A DNA stretch of 64,000 nucleotides from Pseudoalteromonas undina (GCF_000238275.3 NZ_AHCF03000004.1:1-64000), one strand, 5' to 3'. Counted from the stretch's first letter, positions 26,757 to 36,669 are shown. Translations and numbers: made by a program. Notes: a model not told the origin generated them from the sequence alone.

Positions 26757-26791
26757 GGCTAGGTTTGCGCTTACAAACCTAGCCGTTTTTT
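26757..26791 (+). terminator. Terminator after the HAD gene
   Basis: GGCTAGGTTTG pairs with CAAACCTAGCC across 6 nt, followed by G and six T. It lies between convergent genes. Confidence 0.8.
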
Positions 26792-27239
26792 AGTCTTCAA
26801 TTGCAATAGCAATTTCTATCTCGTTACTGCTTTTATAGTACTCAAAGTCGCTAGTGTAGGTGCGGGAATAACGGCAATCGTCTGAGCTGAAGTATTGCCA
26901 AATTTCGCCCCATAAATCGATTACTGCATCGGGCATTTCACCTTCACCTTTAAATACCAAATAACGCCCTGCTTGAGTGGTTACTTTTTTAGCTTCAGGG
27001 AGTTTAATTGATAAATTATCGCAGCAGGCAATTACGTCAAAATCACCAGTGAGATCGCTTTCGTAATTGGTATACACACCATACACTTTGGTGTTTTGGG
27101 TGAGGCTGTTGGCAAACTTTTCACCAAATTTTTGCCAAAGTTCAGCTATATTTGCAGTGCCAGCGTTCATTTCATTGGCGTTGCAGGTTCTTACTTTTAA
27201 GCCGATTAAGGTCTGACTTGCTAGTTGCTTTACTTCCAT
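26790..27239 (-). CDS. GyrI-like small-molecule-binding protein
   Basis: 149-residue stand-alone GyrI/AraC-effector-binding-like domain (VKQLASQTLIGLKVRTCNANE at the start, then WQKFGEKF, YGVYTNYESDLTGDFDVIACC, and YLVFKGEGEMPDAVIDLWGEIWQYF). Family members bind drug-like or hydrophobic molecules, or inhibit DNA gyrase as in E. coli SbmC. Two adjacent ATGs exist (27242 and 27239); AGGA spacing favours the second. It lies alone and is convergent with the HAD gene. Confidence 0.78.
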   Translation of the reverse strand: MEVKQLASQTLIGLKVRTCNANEMNAGTANIAELWQKFGEKFANSLTQNTKVYGVYTNYESDLTGDFDVIACCDNLSIKLPEAKKVTTQAGRYLVFKGEGEMPDAVIDLWGEIWQYFSSDDCRYSRTYTSDFEYYKSSNEIEIAIAIED

Positions 27240-27623
27240 CATGACGTCCTTTAGCGTTAATACAAACACCAACGTAACAGAAAAACCGCCAATACTTTAA
27301 GTTTTGTATTAAATATTTCATAAACAGTGATTGTTTAGCTCAGCTGCGTGTTTTTTGCTCACATTTAAATAGGTAGTAATGGCTAAACATGGCTTTGCTA
27401 CCGCTAAAATAATTTACTTAACTTTCTCTTTTTTAAGTTTATTTTTTGCATGTAATGCTTGTCGTTTAATAGTGAAGTTTATCGATTTTAGTTAAAAATA
27501 TACGACAAGCTTATTAGCTCTAATTTAAAAAAAGTTGCTATCTAATCTTTTTTCATTATTGTAAATGTAAATCATTATCATTAAGATCCTTGCACCTAAA
27601 AAGTGTACTCAAGGAATGTTGAT
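27240..27623. other. 384-bp control region of the siderophore operon
   Basis: A+T-rich, no supported gene. It holds the Fur box at 27561-27579 just before the operon and presumably its promoter. Confidence 0.5.
27561..27579 (+). promoter_or_regulatory. Fur box of the siderophore operon
   Basis: Matches GATAATGATAATCATTATC at 15 of 19 positions, with the right half perfect. It ends 44 bp before the first start codon, so iron-replete Fur should repress the operon. Confidence 0.75.
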
Positions 27624-29162
27624 GTGTCTCAATCTCAAGTGTTAAATATTAATACCATTGAAAAACAGGCTGTATTTGAACAAAGCGGCCTGCCCCCACA
27701 ATTCAATTTAGAGCAGTTCATTAATTATCAAATAGCGTCATTGCAAGGGTTGTCGGCAGTACAGCAAGCGATGGCTAAAGCCCAAAAGCCATTTTCAGGT
27801 GTGTCGGTAAATACGTTGGCAAAAGTCGTAAACGATGTTGATTTATCACAGCCTTTGGCTGACTTCCCGGCGGTGCTTGAGGAGCTAAAAGGCGTGTATT
27901 TAGATCATGCTGTGTACTTTCATCATCCGCGTTATATGGCTCATTTAAACTGCCCTGTAACCTATCCTGCTGTGGTGGCCGAACACATTATTGCCGCTAT
28001 TAATACCTCGGTAGATACGTGGGATCAAAGTGCAGGCGCGACCTTAATCGAACAAAAGCTGATTGATTGGACATGCCAAAAAGCAGCATTGCCAAGCACT
28101 GCCGATGGAGTATTTACTAGTGGTGGCACGCAATCAAACTTAATGGCAATGTTAGTTGCTCGTGAAGTGGCTGTTAGCCGCTATGCGCCAGAACATCAGG
28201 TAAAACTTCAGGGCTTACCAGCTGTTGCCTCGCGCTTTAAAATTTACTGCTCTGAGGTGGCGCACTTTAGTATTCAAAAAGCAGCGGCGTTACTGGGCTT
28301 AGGTTACAACGCTGTGGTGCCGGTGGCTACAAACCGCGAAATGCAAATGGATATGCAGGCACTTAAAACCGCCATAGCAACAAGCAAAGCGCAAGGTGAT
28401 TTACCCATTGCAGTGGTTATTACCGCAGGCACAACCGATTTTGGCTCAATCGATCCAATCCATAATATTGCCATGCTGGCTAAAGAAGAGCAGCTATGGT
28501 GCCACGTAGATGGCGCTTATGGTGGCGGTTTGTTGGTAAGCGAGCACCACCGCAATGCGCTTAATGGCATTGAGTTGGTTGATTCAATAACGATTGATTA
28601 TCACAAATCATTTATGCAACCGGTTAGTTGTAGTGCCTTTTTATTAAGCGACAAACGTCATTTTAGCCACATTACTTTGTATGCCGATTATTTAAACCCA
28701 TTAGCAGAGGCCGGAAATGGCACGCCTAATTTGGTTGATAAAAGCCTGCAAACCACTCGCCGTTTTGATGCCTTAAAGTTATGGCTAACACTGCGCACCA
28801 CTGGAGAAGCACCGCTTGGCCGTGCGTTCGATAAAGTTATTGGTCTTGCGCGCCAAACGCATATTGTACTTAACGACCATCCCGACTTTGAAGTAGTTAA
28901 CTACCCCGAGCTTAGTGCCTTAGTATTTAGATTTGCCCCTGATGATTTAAAACATGACCTTGATTTACTCGACTCTTTAAACCTGCATGTACGACAAACG
29001 TTTTTACAAACCGGTGAAGCCATGGTTGCCCGTACAAAAATAAATGGCCGCCATTATCTTAAATTTACATTGCTTAATGCGCAGTGCCAATTAACTGATG
29101 TACGCGCTGTTATTGAGCAAATTAGCCACATTGCATGGCAAACTTATAGGGAAATTGCATAA
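27624..29162 (+). CDS. PLP-dependent lysine/diamine-forming decarboxylase, siderophore pathway
   Basis: Group II PLP decarboxylase of 512 residues, as in DesA/BibA and diaminobutyrate decarboxylases. The PLP lysine is in DYHKSFMQP, with HVDGAYGGG and SGGTQSNLMA nearby. It most likely turns lysine into cadaverine as the first step of a hydroxamate siderophore; ornithine to putrescine is the alternative. The GTG at 27624 follows AAGGA by 8 nt. It is the first gene of a six-gene operon; its stop overlaps the next ATG by one base. Confidence 0.87.
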   Translation: MSQSQVLNINTIEKQAVFEQSGLPPQFNLEQFINYQIASLQGLSAVQQAMAKAQKPFSGVSVNTLAKVVNDVDLSQPLADFPAVLEELKGVYLDHAVYFHHPRYMAHLNCPVTYPAVVAEHIIAAINTSVDTWDQSAGATLIEQKLIDWTCQKAALPSTADGVFTSGGTQSNLMAMLVAREVAVSRYAPEHQVKLQGLPAVASRFKIYCSEVAHFSIQKAAALLGLGYNAVVPVATNREMQMDMQALKTAIATSKAQGDLPIAVVITAGTTDFGSIDPIHNIAMLAKEEQLWCHVDGAYGGGLLVSEHHRNALNGIELVDSITIDYHKSFMQPVSCSAFLLSDKRHFSHITLYADYLNPLAEAGNGTPNLVDKSLQTTRRFDALKLWLTLRTTGEAPLGRAFDKVIGLARQTHIVLNDHPDFEVVNYPELSALVFRFAPDDLKHDLDLLDSLNLHVRQTFLQTGEAMVARTKINGRHYLKFTLLNAQCQLTDVRAVIEQISHIAWQTYREIA

Positions 29163-30481
29163 TGGATAATCAACCTTACGATTTTATAGCTATTGGCCTT
29201 GGCCCATTTAACTTATCTTTAGCGTGTTTAAGTGAACCGCTCGAAGATGTAAAAAGCCTGTTTTTAGAACAGCGCAGTGAGTTTGATTGGCACCCTGGAA
29301 TGATGCTAGAAGGCGTTACATTACAAACTCCGTTTATGTCGGATTTAGTAACCATGGCAGATCCAACCAGCCAGTATAGCTTTTTAAATTATGCCAAATT
29401 GAATAATCGGTTATACCCGTTTTATATTCGCGAAAGCTTTTTTTTATTGCGCCGTGAATACAACTTATATTGCCAATGGGTTTGCTCGCAGCTTTCAAAT
29501 GTTAACTTTGAACAAACAGTCACTCACGTTGAATTTTGCCCGCAAAGTGAGTGTTATACCGTTAGCTGTAACACCCCTAATGGTATGCAACATTATGTGA
29601 CTCGCCATATTGTTTTGGGCACAGGGCCTGCACCGTATATTCCTGATTGCGCTGTGCAAAGTAACTCAAATAACGTAATGCACAGTAGCGATTTTTGTCA
29701 TCGGCTTGATGAATTAAAAGCGGCTAAACGAGTTACCGTGGTAGGGGCTGGGCAAAGTGCAGCAGAAATTTACCACACCTTATTGCAGCAAGCAGTACCG
29801 CAAGGCTTGCAGTTAGATTGGATAGCACGCTCACCGCGCTATTTCCCGCTTGAGTATACTAAGCTCACCCTTGAAATGACCTCTCCTGAGTATGTTGATT
29901 ACTTTTATAATTTAAAAACTGAGCAGCGAGATTGGCTCAATCAAAACCAAAAAAATCTATTTAAGGGCATTAACGGCGATTTAATTAACGACATTTTCGA
30001 CACCCTCTACGCGCAAAGCCTTGATGGGCCAATTTCTACTACATTTAAAACTAACAGCAGGCTAACAGGTACTCAAAAAGTAGGTAAGCGTTTACTGACT
30101 GAGTTTTATCATCAGGAGCTTGAGCAGCCCTTTTCAATAGAAACCGACTTTTTAATTTGCGCCACGGGCTTTAAATATCAGCGCCCTGCTTTTTTAAATA
30201 ATATTGCCCACCAATTACCCCAAGATGAGCAAGGTCGTTATTTAGTGAGTCGTGAATATGCGGTAGATAGCGAACAAAAACGTATTTTTGTACAAAATGC
30301 CGAGCAGCATACTCATGGTTTTGTAACTCCAGATTTAGGTATGGCTTGCTACCGTAATAGTATTATTTTACGTGAAATTTTAGGTTATTCGCCTTATCAG
30401 GTTGAGCAAAAAATTGCTTTTCAAAACTTTGATTTAAGCGATGTCACCCTATCAACACAACAGCAGAGTAGCGCCGCATGA
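29162..30481 (+). CDS. Lysine/diamine N-hydroxylase (IucD/DesB-type)
   Basis: Flavin N-monooxygenase of 439 residues. FAD site GLGPFNLSL is near residue 12, NADPH site VVGAGQSAAEIYHTLL near 193, and ATGFKYQRP near 330. It should hydroxylate the terminal amine of cadaverine (or a similar diamine) to give the hydroxamate precursor. It is preceded by the decarboxylase and overlaps the MFS gene by 4 nt (ATGA), so expression is translationally coupled. Confidence 0.9.
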   Translation: MDNQPYDFIAIGLGPFNLSLACLSEPLEDVKSLFLEQRSEFDWHPGMMLEGVTLQTPFMSDLVTMADPTSQYSFLNYAKLNNRLYPFYIRESFFLLRREYNLYCQWVCSQLSNVNFEQTVTHVEFCPQSECYTVSCNTPNGMQHYVTRHIVLGTGPAPYIPDCAVQSNSNNVMHSSDFCHRLDELKAAKRVTVVGAGQSAAEIYHTLLQQAVPQGLQLDWIARSPRYFPLEYTKLTLEMTSPEYVDYFYNLKTEQRDWLNQNQKNLFKGINGDLINDIFDTLYAQSLDGPISTTFKTNSRLTGTQKVGKRLLTEFYHQELEQPFSIETDFLICATGFKYQRPAFLNNIAHQLPQDEQGRYLVSREYAVDSEQKRIFVQNAEQHTHGFVTPDLGMACYRNSIILREILGYSPYQVEQKIAFQNFDLSDVTLSTQQQSSAA

Positions 30482-31656
30482 GTCTTCGTTTAGCGCTAAT
30501 TTTGCTGACGGTTATTTCGGTGGTATGCGATACCTTGTTGCTACCGTTTTATCCGCAATTTTTTGCTAGTGAATTTGCTATTAGTAACGCCACTCTAATC
30601 GGCCTCTTTGTGGCTAACTGTTGTATTACTGTAATGCTGGCTTTACCGCTATGGGCTAAGGTCGCTAAAAAATACAATGAATTGGCTTTATGGTTAGTAA
30701 CCCAAGTAGTAGCCGCTGGTTTTGGCCTGCTTTGCTACTTTGCGACCAATGTATGGGAGTTTTGGATTTACTACCAACTAATGTTGGTGCTAAAGGCAAG
30801 CTACCTACTTATTTACCCATTTGCACTGCGATTAGAGCAACAAACTAAGCATTTATCTATTATTGGTTTGTTTTCTGTATTGATGCATTTTGGTGCGATT
30901 GGTGGTGCTTTAATTGGTGGTTACTTCTTTAGTTTAGCAGAGCCACGCTATGCGTTATTACTCAGTAGTGCCGGTGACCTAGTTCAGGTTTTATTATGCG
31001 CTTACTTAATGTATTCATTAAAAACAGGTATTTATCAGCAAGCAATAGCGACTGAAAAACCGCGAGAACGTATTCCCTATTTTATTTGGCAATTTTGCTT
31101 TTTAAGTGTGGTGGTATATTTTAGCGCGTTTTTAATTCGTCCCTTCTTTACAACTCATTGGCAAGCATTAAACGCACAAAGCAGCACGTTGCAAAGTGCT
31201 GTTGTATACGCCATTCCTGCTTTTGCAGCGCTTGTTATGCTGGTTTTTAACCATTTCAGGCAGCATTTACCACTTCCAACATTAAGCCGCACTAGCACTT
31301 TGTTATGTGCACTTATTTTGGGGGCGTTTGGGCTTTATTTACAAGCGCAGGAGTCGGTGGGGTTAGTGATTTTATCACGTGTTTTATATGGCTTTGCGCT
31401 ATTTCAAGTGATGGTACTGCTAGAGGTAATGCTATTTGCTAAAAGTGAGCCTGCACATTACGGCAGCGACTTTGCCAAAGTGCACATTGCTCAAAACATC
31501 GGGGTTATTTTAGCGTCGTTACTAGTGGGTATGAGCGTAGAGCATCTTTCAACAACGGTTGTGTTTTACTTTGCTGCCACTGGCTTTGCAAGCCTTGCCT
31601 TTATTTTGCTTTGGCGGGTTAAGGCTGTTGCTCGAACTGCGCGTTCAGCGTCTTAG
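30478..31656 (+). CDS. MFS transporter, likely siderophore exporter
   Basis: Major facilitator protein of 392 residues with about 11-12 membrane helices. It overlaps the hydroxylase gene by 4 nt. A transporter between the hydroxylase and synthetase genes is common in NIS-siderophore operons, where it secretes the finished siderophore. Substrate by context only; import or drug efflux is less likely. Confidence 0.82.
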   Translation: MSLRLALILLTVISVVCDTLLLPFYPQFFASEFAISNATLIGLFVANCCITVMLALPLWAKVAKKYNELALWLVTQVVAAGFGLLCYFATNVWEFWIYYQLMLVLKASYLLIYPFALRLEQQTKHLSIIGLFSVLMHFGAIGGALIGGYFFSLAEPRYALLLSSAGDLVQVLLCAYLMYSLKTGIYQQAIATEKPRERIPYFIWQFCFLSVVVYFSAFLIRPFFTTHWQALNAQSSTLQSAVVYAIPAFAALVMLVFNHFRQHLPLPTLSRTSTLLCALILGAFGLYLQAQESVGLVILSRVLYGFALFQVMVLLEVMLFAKSEPAHYGSDFAKVHIAQNIGVILASLLVGMSVEHLSTTVVFYFAATGFASLAFILLWRVKAVARTARSAS

Positions 31657-31680
31657 TTTTTAAGATTTATTGGAGTTTTT

Positions 31681-34029
31681 ATGTATTTTTCATCTTTTGT
31701 AACCACCCTACAGCATACCGGCAAAGTGACGATGCGGTTATTACAACAAACAGATATGCCAACAGTTTGCGATTGGCTTAAGCAACCGTATGCGCACTTT
31801 TGGGGTATGCAGCAGCAAACCGAGCAACAAATAACTAAAGCGTATCAAGATATTTTTGTTACGCCTCATCATCAGGCATACGTGATCGAGCAAAATAATA
31901 ACCTATTGGCTTTAGTTGAGCTTTATAGCCCAGAGCACGAAAGCTTAATGAAAGCGGCGTACGAGGTTGAACCTAATGATGTGGGTATGCATATTTTATT
32001 AGCGCCTAACACGGCACCTAAGCGCCATTTTAGTTTTGAAATGATGCAGTGCGTGCTGCAAAGTATTTTTGCTCAAAACAGTGCTGCCCGTGTTGTGGTT
32101 GAGCCCGACATTGCTAATAGTAAAATTCATACGTTAAATAAGCGTTTGGGATTTGTGCACACCCAGCAAATTCAACTAGGCGAAAAAGCCGCTTATTTAG
32201 GCTTTTGTGACAAAGCAGCCTTTGATAGGCACAGCCAGTTATTTACTGATTCGTTAGCGCCTTTGCAAACTGACTACGTGATACAGCCACATTGGCAATG
32301 GGCAAATCGACATTTACAAGCTAAAGCACTCACCGAGCTAGTGCACGAGCGTTTATTGGCTGCAGAGACAACAAAGCAAGGCTTTAAAGTAAACGTTGAA
32401 GGCGGTTATTTTATTTTTAATGGCCGTGCTATGGCACTGAATCATATAGATATAGACGAGCCAAGCCTATGCTTTTACAACCTTAACGAAGAGCTGCAGC
32501 CGCTAGATGTGTTGCACTTTTTTAGTATGCAAGGGCCTGCGCTAGGTTTAACGGGTAAGCGCCTTGCCACCTACCTTGAAGAGCTAAATGCTACTTTAGC
32601 CAGTGCGTGCTTTAAACGTGAAAATAACACGTTAACAGCGGCGCAGTTAGCTAATTTAGGGCTGCAAAAAATAGAAGCCGCAATGAGTGAAGGGCATCCT
32701 GCCTTTGTTGCTAATAATGGCCGCATTGGTTTTAGTAAAGCTGACTTTTTACGTTATGCGCCAGAAGTAGGCAAACCGTTTAAAGTACTGTGGTTAGCAG
32801 CGCATAAAACGGTATGCGACTTTGCCCATAGTGAATACTTTGCCGATTACCCAAGCCATATAAGTGATGAACTAGATTTAACCACCCGAGATACGTTCAA
32901 CAAAGCGCTAAAAGCTCAAAACCTAAACCCCGATGATTACTTACTCATTCCTGCTCACCCTTGGCAGTACCAACACAAATTGAGTGTGGTATTTGCAAAT
33001 GAGTTGGCAAATCAGCGATTAGTGTATTTAGGTGAAGGTGACGATTTATATCAAGCGCAACAATCAATTCGTACCTTATATAATTGCTCGCACCCACATA
33101 AACCGTATTTAAAAGTGGCGTTGTCGATTTTAAATATGGGATTTATGCGTGGCCTATCGCGTGCTTACATGGCGGTGACACCTGCCATTAACGATTGGGT
33201 ATTTGAAAAGGTTAGCCAAGATCAACAACTCGCAGGCGCTAATTTTACAGCGCTTAGAGAATACGCCACTTTAGGCTATGCCCATCATACGTTTGAGCAA
33301 AGCGCGCTTGGAGATACACCCTATCGTAAAATGTTTGCCTGTTTATGGCGAGAAAACCCAAACCATAATTTAAATAGTGATGAACAACTGACCACCATGG
33401 CAGCGTTATTACACTTAGATAATAATGGCCAAAGTTTAGTGGGCGAATGGATAACGCAAAGTGGTTTGAGCACACAGCAGTGGTTACGTGCCTACTTTAA
33501 TGCTTATTTAATTCCGCTAGTACATTGCTTTTACGCGCATAAATTAGTGTTTATGCCTCACGGCGAAAACCTCATTTTAAAGCTTAAAAATTCGGTGCCA
33601 GTGGGCGCATATATGAAAGACATAGGTGAAGAGGTTGCCTTACTTAATAGCACTGAAGTATTGCCAGCAGGCGTTGAACGTATTCATGTTTCTATGCCTA
33701 AAGAACTTGAGCTATTAAGTATATTTACCGATGTATTTGACTGTTTCTTTAGATACTTAGTAGCAATTTTAGTGCGAGAAGAGCGTATTACTGAGCATGA
33801 CTTTTGGCAGTGTGTTACGCAAAGTGTTAAAGCGTATCAACATGCTAACCCTGCTTTAAATGAGCGATTTAAAGAGTATGACTTTTTTAGTGATGAGTTT
33901 GCTCACTCTTGTTTAAACCGCTTACAGTTAGGTAATAATGAGCAAATGGTTGATTTAACGGATCCGGCAGGTAGTTTGCAGTTTGCTGGTAACTTAAACA
34001 ACCCCGTATCGGCAAAGCTGTATGGCTAA
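31681..34029 (+). CDS. Fused GNAT acyltransferase + IucA/IucC siderophore synthetase (BibC-like)
   Basis: 782-residue two-domain enzyme. Residues about 1-185 form a GNAT/AlcB-like acyltransferase (RLLQQTDMPTVCDWLKQPYAHFWGM start, GMHILLAP). Residues about 205-775 form an IucA/IucC NIS synthetase (EGHPAFVANNGRIGFSKADF, LIPAHPWQYQHKL, MGFMRGLSRAYMA, HGENLILKL). Such a fusion is known as BibC in the bisucaberin pathway of Aliivibrio salmonicida, where it acylates N-hydroxycadaverine and joins two or more units. Bisucaberin or a desferrioxamine-like macrocycle is the expected product. The following gene starts inside its last codons. Confidence 0.9.
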   Translation: MYFSSFVTTLQHTGKVTMRLLQQTDMPTVCDWLKQPYAHFWGMQQQTEQQITKAYQDIFVTPHHQAYVIEQNNNLLALVELYSPEHESLMKAAYEVEPNDVGMHILLAPNTAPKRHFSFEMMQCVLQSIFAQNSAARVVVEPDIANSKIHTLNKRLGFVHTQQIQLGEKAAYLGFCDKAAFDRHSQLFTDSLAPLQTDYVIQPHWQWANRHLQAKALTELVHERLLAAETTKQGFKVNVEGGYFIFNGRAMALNHIDIDEPSLCFYNLNEELQPLDVLHFFSMQGPALGLTGKRLATYLEELNATLASACFKRENNTLTAAQLANLGLQKIEAAMSEGHPAFVANNGRIGFSKADFLRYAPEVGKPFKVLWLAAHKTVCDFAHSEYFADYPSHISDELDLTTRDTFNKALKAQNLNPDDYLLIPAHPWQYQHKLSVVFANELANQRLVYLGEGDDLYQAQQSIRTLYNCSHPHKPYLKVALSILNMGFMRGLSRAYMAVTPAINDWVFEKVSQDQQLAGANFTALREYATLGYAHHTFEQSALGDTPYRKMFACLWRENPNHNLNSDEQLTTMAALLHLDNNGQSLVGEWITQSGLSTQQWLRAYFNAYLIPLVHCFYAHKLVFMPHGENLILKLKNSVPVGAYMKDIGEEVALLNSTEVLPAGVERIHVSMPKELELLSIFTDVFDCFFRYLVAILVREERITEHDFWQCVTQSVKAYQHANPALNERFKEYDFFSDEFAHSCLNRLQLGNNEQMVDLTDPAGSLQFAGNLNNPVSAKLYG

Positions 34030-34660
34030 ACCGATTACCCTTGCGCAGTTTTTATATTGCCAACAACCCGTGCAACGAACTTTTAAACCGAGCTTATTAT
34101 TAGTGCGCGCTTTAACAGTTCGTTGTAAGGCGCAGTACCCTACTGCGCCTAAGCAATTTATTAGTCGGCATTTGTATTTACAGCTTTGCTGGCAAGCTAT
34201 TTACGCTTATTGTTATTGGTTTGCTTGCAAGCAAAGTACGGCTGATCCCATTAACATGCCGTTAGCGGTAAATGGCGCTTATTGTCGTGGGTTTAACCTG
34301 AATAATGGCGTGTTAGTAAGTAAAACTGAGCAAACCAAAGCGTTTACTCATTTTATAAGCCAAGTTGGTGAATGGGTAAATACCGACTATGCACTTGGTA
34401 AAAAAGAACAAGCTCGGTTATTACTCGATTCATTAAGTAGCGCCATTGAGCGAGCTCATAGCTTAGACCTTGCTACTACTTTACATATCAACAATTGCCA
34501 TCGTCAGCTGCACACCCTTATTTGTGAAAACTTTAATCTTGATACGCCATTTACTGAAAAACCCCAGCGTTTAACCTGTTGCCGCTATTATTTAGCCGGT
34601 TATAGCAAATGCCAAACCTGCCCTAAAAAGGATATTAAAACCAATGAACCAACGTCTTAA
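34022..34660 (+). CDS. fhuF: FhuF-like siderophore-iron reductase
   Basis: 212-residue protein with the FhuF C-terminal 2Fe-2S pattern CC...C..C (LTCCRYYLAGYSKCQTCP). FhuF reduces hydroxamate-bound Fe(III) in the cytoplasm and so releases iron. Its start overlaps the synthetase gene by 8 nt and its end overlaps the next gene by 17 nt, showing tight coupling. This supports a hydroxamate product for the operon. Confidence 0.85.
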   Translation: MAKPITLAQFLYCQQPVQRTFKPSLLLVRALTVRCKAQYPTAPKQFISRHLYLQLCWQAIYAYCYWFACKQSTADPINMPLAVNGAYCRGFNLNNGVLVSKTEQTKAFTHFISQVGEWVNTDYALGKKEQARLLLDSLSSAIERAHSLDLATTLHINNCHRQLHTLICENFNLDTPFTEKPQRLTCCRYYLAGYSKCQTCPKKDIKTNEPTS

Positions 34661-35723
34661 AACGATTGATCTTGCGCGTGGTGCGAGCGTTTTTATTATG
34701 ATTATTGTGCATACCTTATGGATGTATGCCTCCACGACGCTTCAAAGTGAAAGCGCATTTGGTACGGTTGTGCATATACTTGGCAAAGGCACCGCCTCGT
34801 TTTTGGTGGCAATGGGGCTATCTATGGCGCTTTCGCGCAGGCAAACACCTTTGCTATTAATTAAGCGTGGCATACAGCTTTTACTGCTTGCCTATTTAAT
34901 GAATGTGGCCAAGTTTTGGCTACCTATTGAAGTATTTAATACCATGCCTGAGGCATTTATAAATGCTTATGGCTGGCAAAGTCCGCTCAGTGCTGGGCAG
35001 TTACAATTTATGGTGTTAACAGGTGATATTTTACAACTGGCTGGAATTAGCTTATTGCTGTTTGGGGCACTTAATATTGCCCGTTGGAAAACAACATGGA
35101 TTGCGGTTTTAGCCATTGCAATTGCAGTTTTGAGCCAGTTTGTAAGGGGGCAGCAATTTACGCTTTCACCTTATATTAGTGATTTGTTTTTCGCTAATAA
35201 CTATCAGGTGTATTTTCCGGTTTTTCCTTGGATAAGTGCGATATTAACGGGGTATGTACTTGGTCGTTTATACCTTAGTAATCGACAAAATGCCGATTAC
35301 TTATACAAAGTGTGTGCACAACTAGGTGCTGCTTTACTTGTTATTGGCGGCATATGGTTAGCCATTGATTTTAAAGGTCAGTTTGGCAACTTTTTCCATT
35401 TAAATGGCGGCGGTATTAGCTATTTAATTGGCTTAAATTTATGTGCCCTAGCGGCTATACAGTATATTTTTGCTGATAAATATAATGGCCCTATTACACG
35501 TGCCCTTTTATATGCCAGTAAACATGTAACCGCGCTCTATGTTATTCAATGGGTACTTAATTGCTGGTTTATGGGGGCGCTTGGTTATCATACCCTCAGC
35601 CTTTGGCCGACACTTTGTATGATGGTACTGATGACTTTACTTACTTTTGCTGTGCACAAGGTTTATTTAAAAAGCAAACAGAGCCTCACAGACATTACGC
35701 AAAAAGCTAAACGTACAGCTTAA
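34644..35723 (+). CDS. DUF1624/HGSNAT-like membrane acyltransferase in the siderophore operon
   Basis: 359-residue polytopic membrane protein with about ten helices. The N-terminal motif RLKTIDLARGASVFIMIIVHTLWMY is typical of heparan-alpha-glucosaminide N-acetyltransferase-like (DUF1624) proteins, which move acyl groups across a membrane. It is the last operon gene and overlaps fhuF by 17 nt. Its part in siderophore work is unknown: acyl modification of the product, or an unrelated passenger. No catalytic assignment can be made. Confidence 0.75.
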   Translation: MNQRLKTIDLARGASVFIMIIVHTLWMYASTTLQSESAFGTVVHILGKGTASFLVAMGLSMALSRRQTPLLLIKRGIQLLLLAYLMNVAKFWLPIEVFNTMPEAFINAYGWQSPLSAGQLQFMVLTGDILQLAGISLLLFGALNIARWKTTWIAVLAIAIAVLSQFVRGQQFTLSPYISDLFFANNYQVYFPVFPWISAILTGYVLGRLYLSNRQNADYLYKVCAQLGAALLVIGGIWLAIDFKGQFGNFFHLNGGGISYLIGLNLCALAAIQYIFADKYNGPITRALLYASKHVTALYVIQWVLNCWFMGALGYHTLSLWPTLCMMVLMTLLTFAVHKVYLKSKQSLTDITQKAKRTA

Positions 35724-35760
35724 GCTGTAAAGGGGCTTTACGGGCGCTGATTTAGGTGCC

Positions 35761-36627
35761 CTAGCCTGCTTTTATCGCATCAATAACGCAATGCATACGC
35801 TTTGCTAGCGGCCTATTTCGGTGATGGCACACATAAATATTTTCGCTAATTGGATTAGCTAAATGATGCGTTTTAATAAGCGCAGGTTTATTAAAAGCAC
35901 TTACTGCGTGTGCGGGTAAAACCGTAAAACCCAGCCCTAAACTTACCGGCTCCAGTATTAAACTTATTTGGTTAGAAAACCCCGTTTGCTTAATTTGATC
36001 AACATGTTCAAATTCACTGTAGTTTTCGCTAAGTAAAAGCTGCGCATGATGTTTTGCATCGGGGTGGCCAATAAAGCCAAGCTCACATAAAACCTCCCAC
36101 GTTGGGTGTTCTATATGTGCGGGCGTTACTAATAATAGGGATTCTTTACCAATTTTGTGGCTGGTAACTTCACTAAGGGTAGGCGCTTGAGTTAAAAAGC
36201 CAATATCGGCACTATGATTGGCCACCGCTTGTTCAACATTGGTATTTGGAGCAAAGCGGTAATCTATAATTAGCTTCTTGTGCTCTACTTGCAGTGCTAA
36301 TAGTTGATTGTAAAACTTTAGCCCGCAACTGCCTGGCGACTGTATTTTTACTAAACCGCTGTAAGGTGAATCATCTTTTAATTGCTGCTCTAAACACTGC
36401 CATTCTTTTAATAATAAGCTGCCTTGCTGATACAAGTTTTGCCCATGTACGGTAAGCGTAAACTGTTTACCGTGGCGCTCAAGCAAGGCGCAATCTACTT
36501 GCTGCCCTAACTTTTTTATATGTTGGCTTACGCCTGACTGGGTCATATAAAGGCGCTCTGCGGTTTGGGTAAAGTGATTTACCTCAACTAAAGTACAAAA
36601 CGTGTTTAACCATGTCGGGTTTATCAT
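35761..36627 (-). CDS. LysR-family regulator next to the siderophore operon
   Basis: 288 residues. The HTH is in HFTQTAERLYMTQSGVSQHIKKLGQQ, and the protein starts MINPTWLNTFCTLVEVNHF. It is convergent with the siderophore operon and divergent from the VOC gene, 104 bp away. A Fur-like half site (ATGATAAT) lies upstream. It may control the VOC gene, the operon, or itself. Confidence 0.85.
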   Translation of the reverse strand: MINPTWLNTFCTLVEVNHFTQTAERLYMTQSGVSQHIKKLGQQVDCALLERHGKQFTLTVHGQNLYQQGSLLLKEWQCLEQQLKDDSPYSGLVKIQSPGSCGLKFYNQLLALQVEHKKLIIDYRFAPNTNVEQAVANHSADIGFLTQAPTLSEVTSHKIGKESLLLVTPAHIEHPTWEVLCELGFIGHPDAKHHAQLLLSENYSEFEHVDQIKQTGFSNQISLILEPVSLGLGFTVLPAHAVSAFNKPALIKTHHLANPISENIYVCHHRNRPLAKRMHCVIDAIKAG

Positions 36628-36650
36628 TACAAAATATACTCAAAATGATG

Positions 36651-36669
36651 ATTAATGATAATTTTACTT
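36651..36669. promoter_or_regulatory. Weak Fur-like site
   Basis: Matches the Fur consensus at 12 of 19 positions, with a perfect AATGATAAT half. It lies between a LysR gene and the VOC gene. Confidence 0.3.

Noticed and set aside
35725..35745. GTAAAGGGGCTTTAC hairpin after the membrane acyltransferase gene as a terminator
   Set aside because: The stem is short and no T tract follows.
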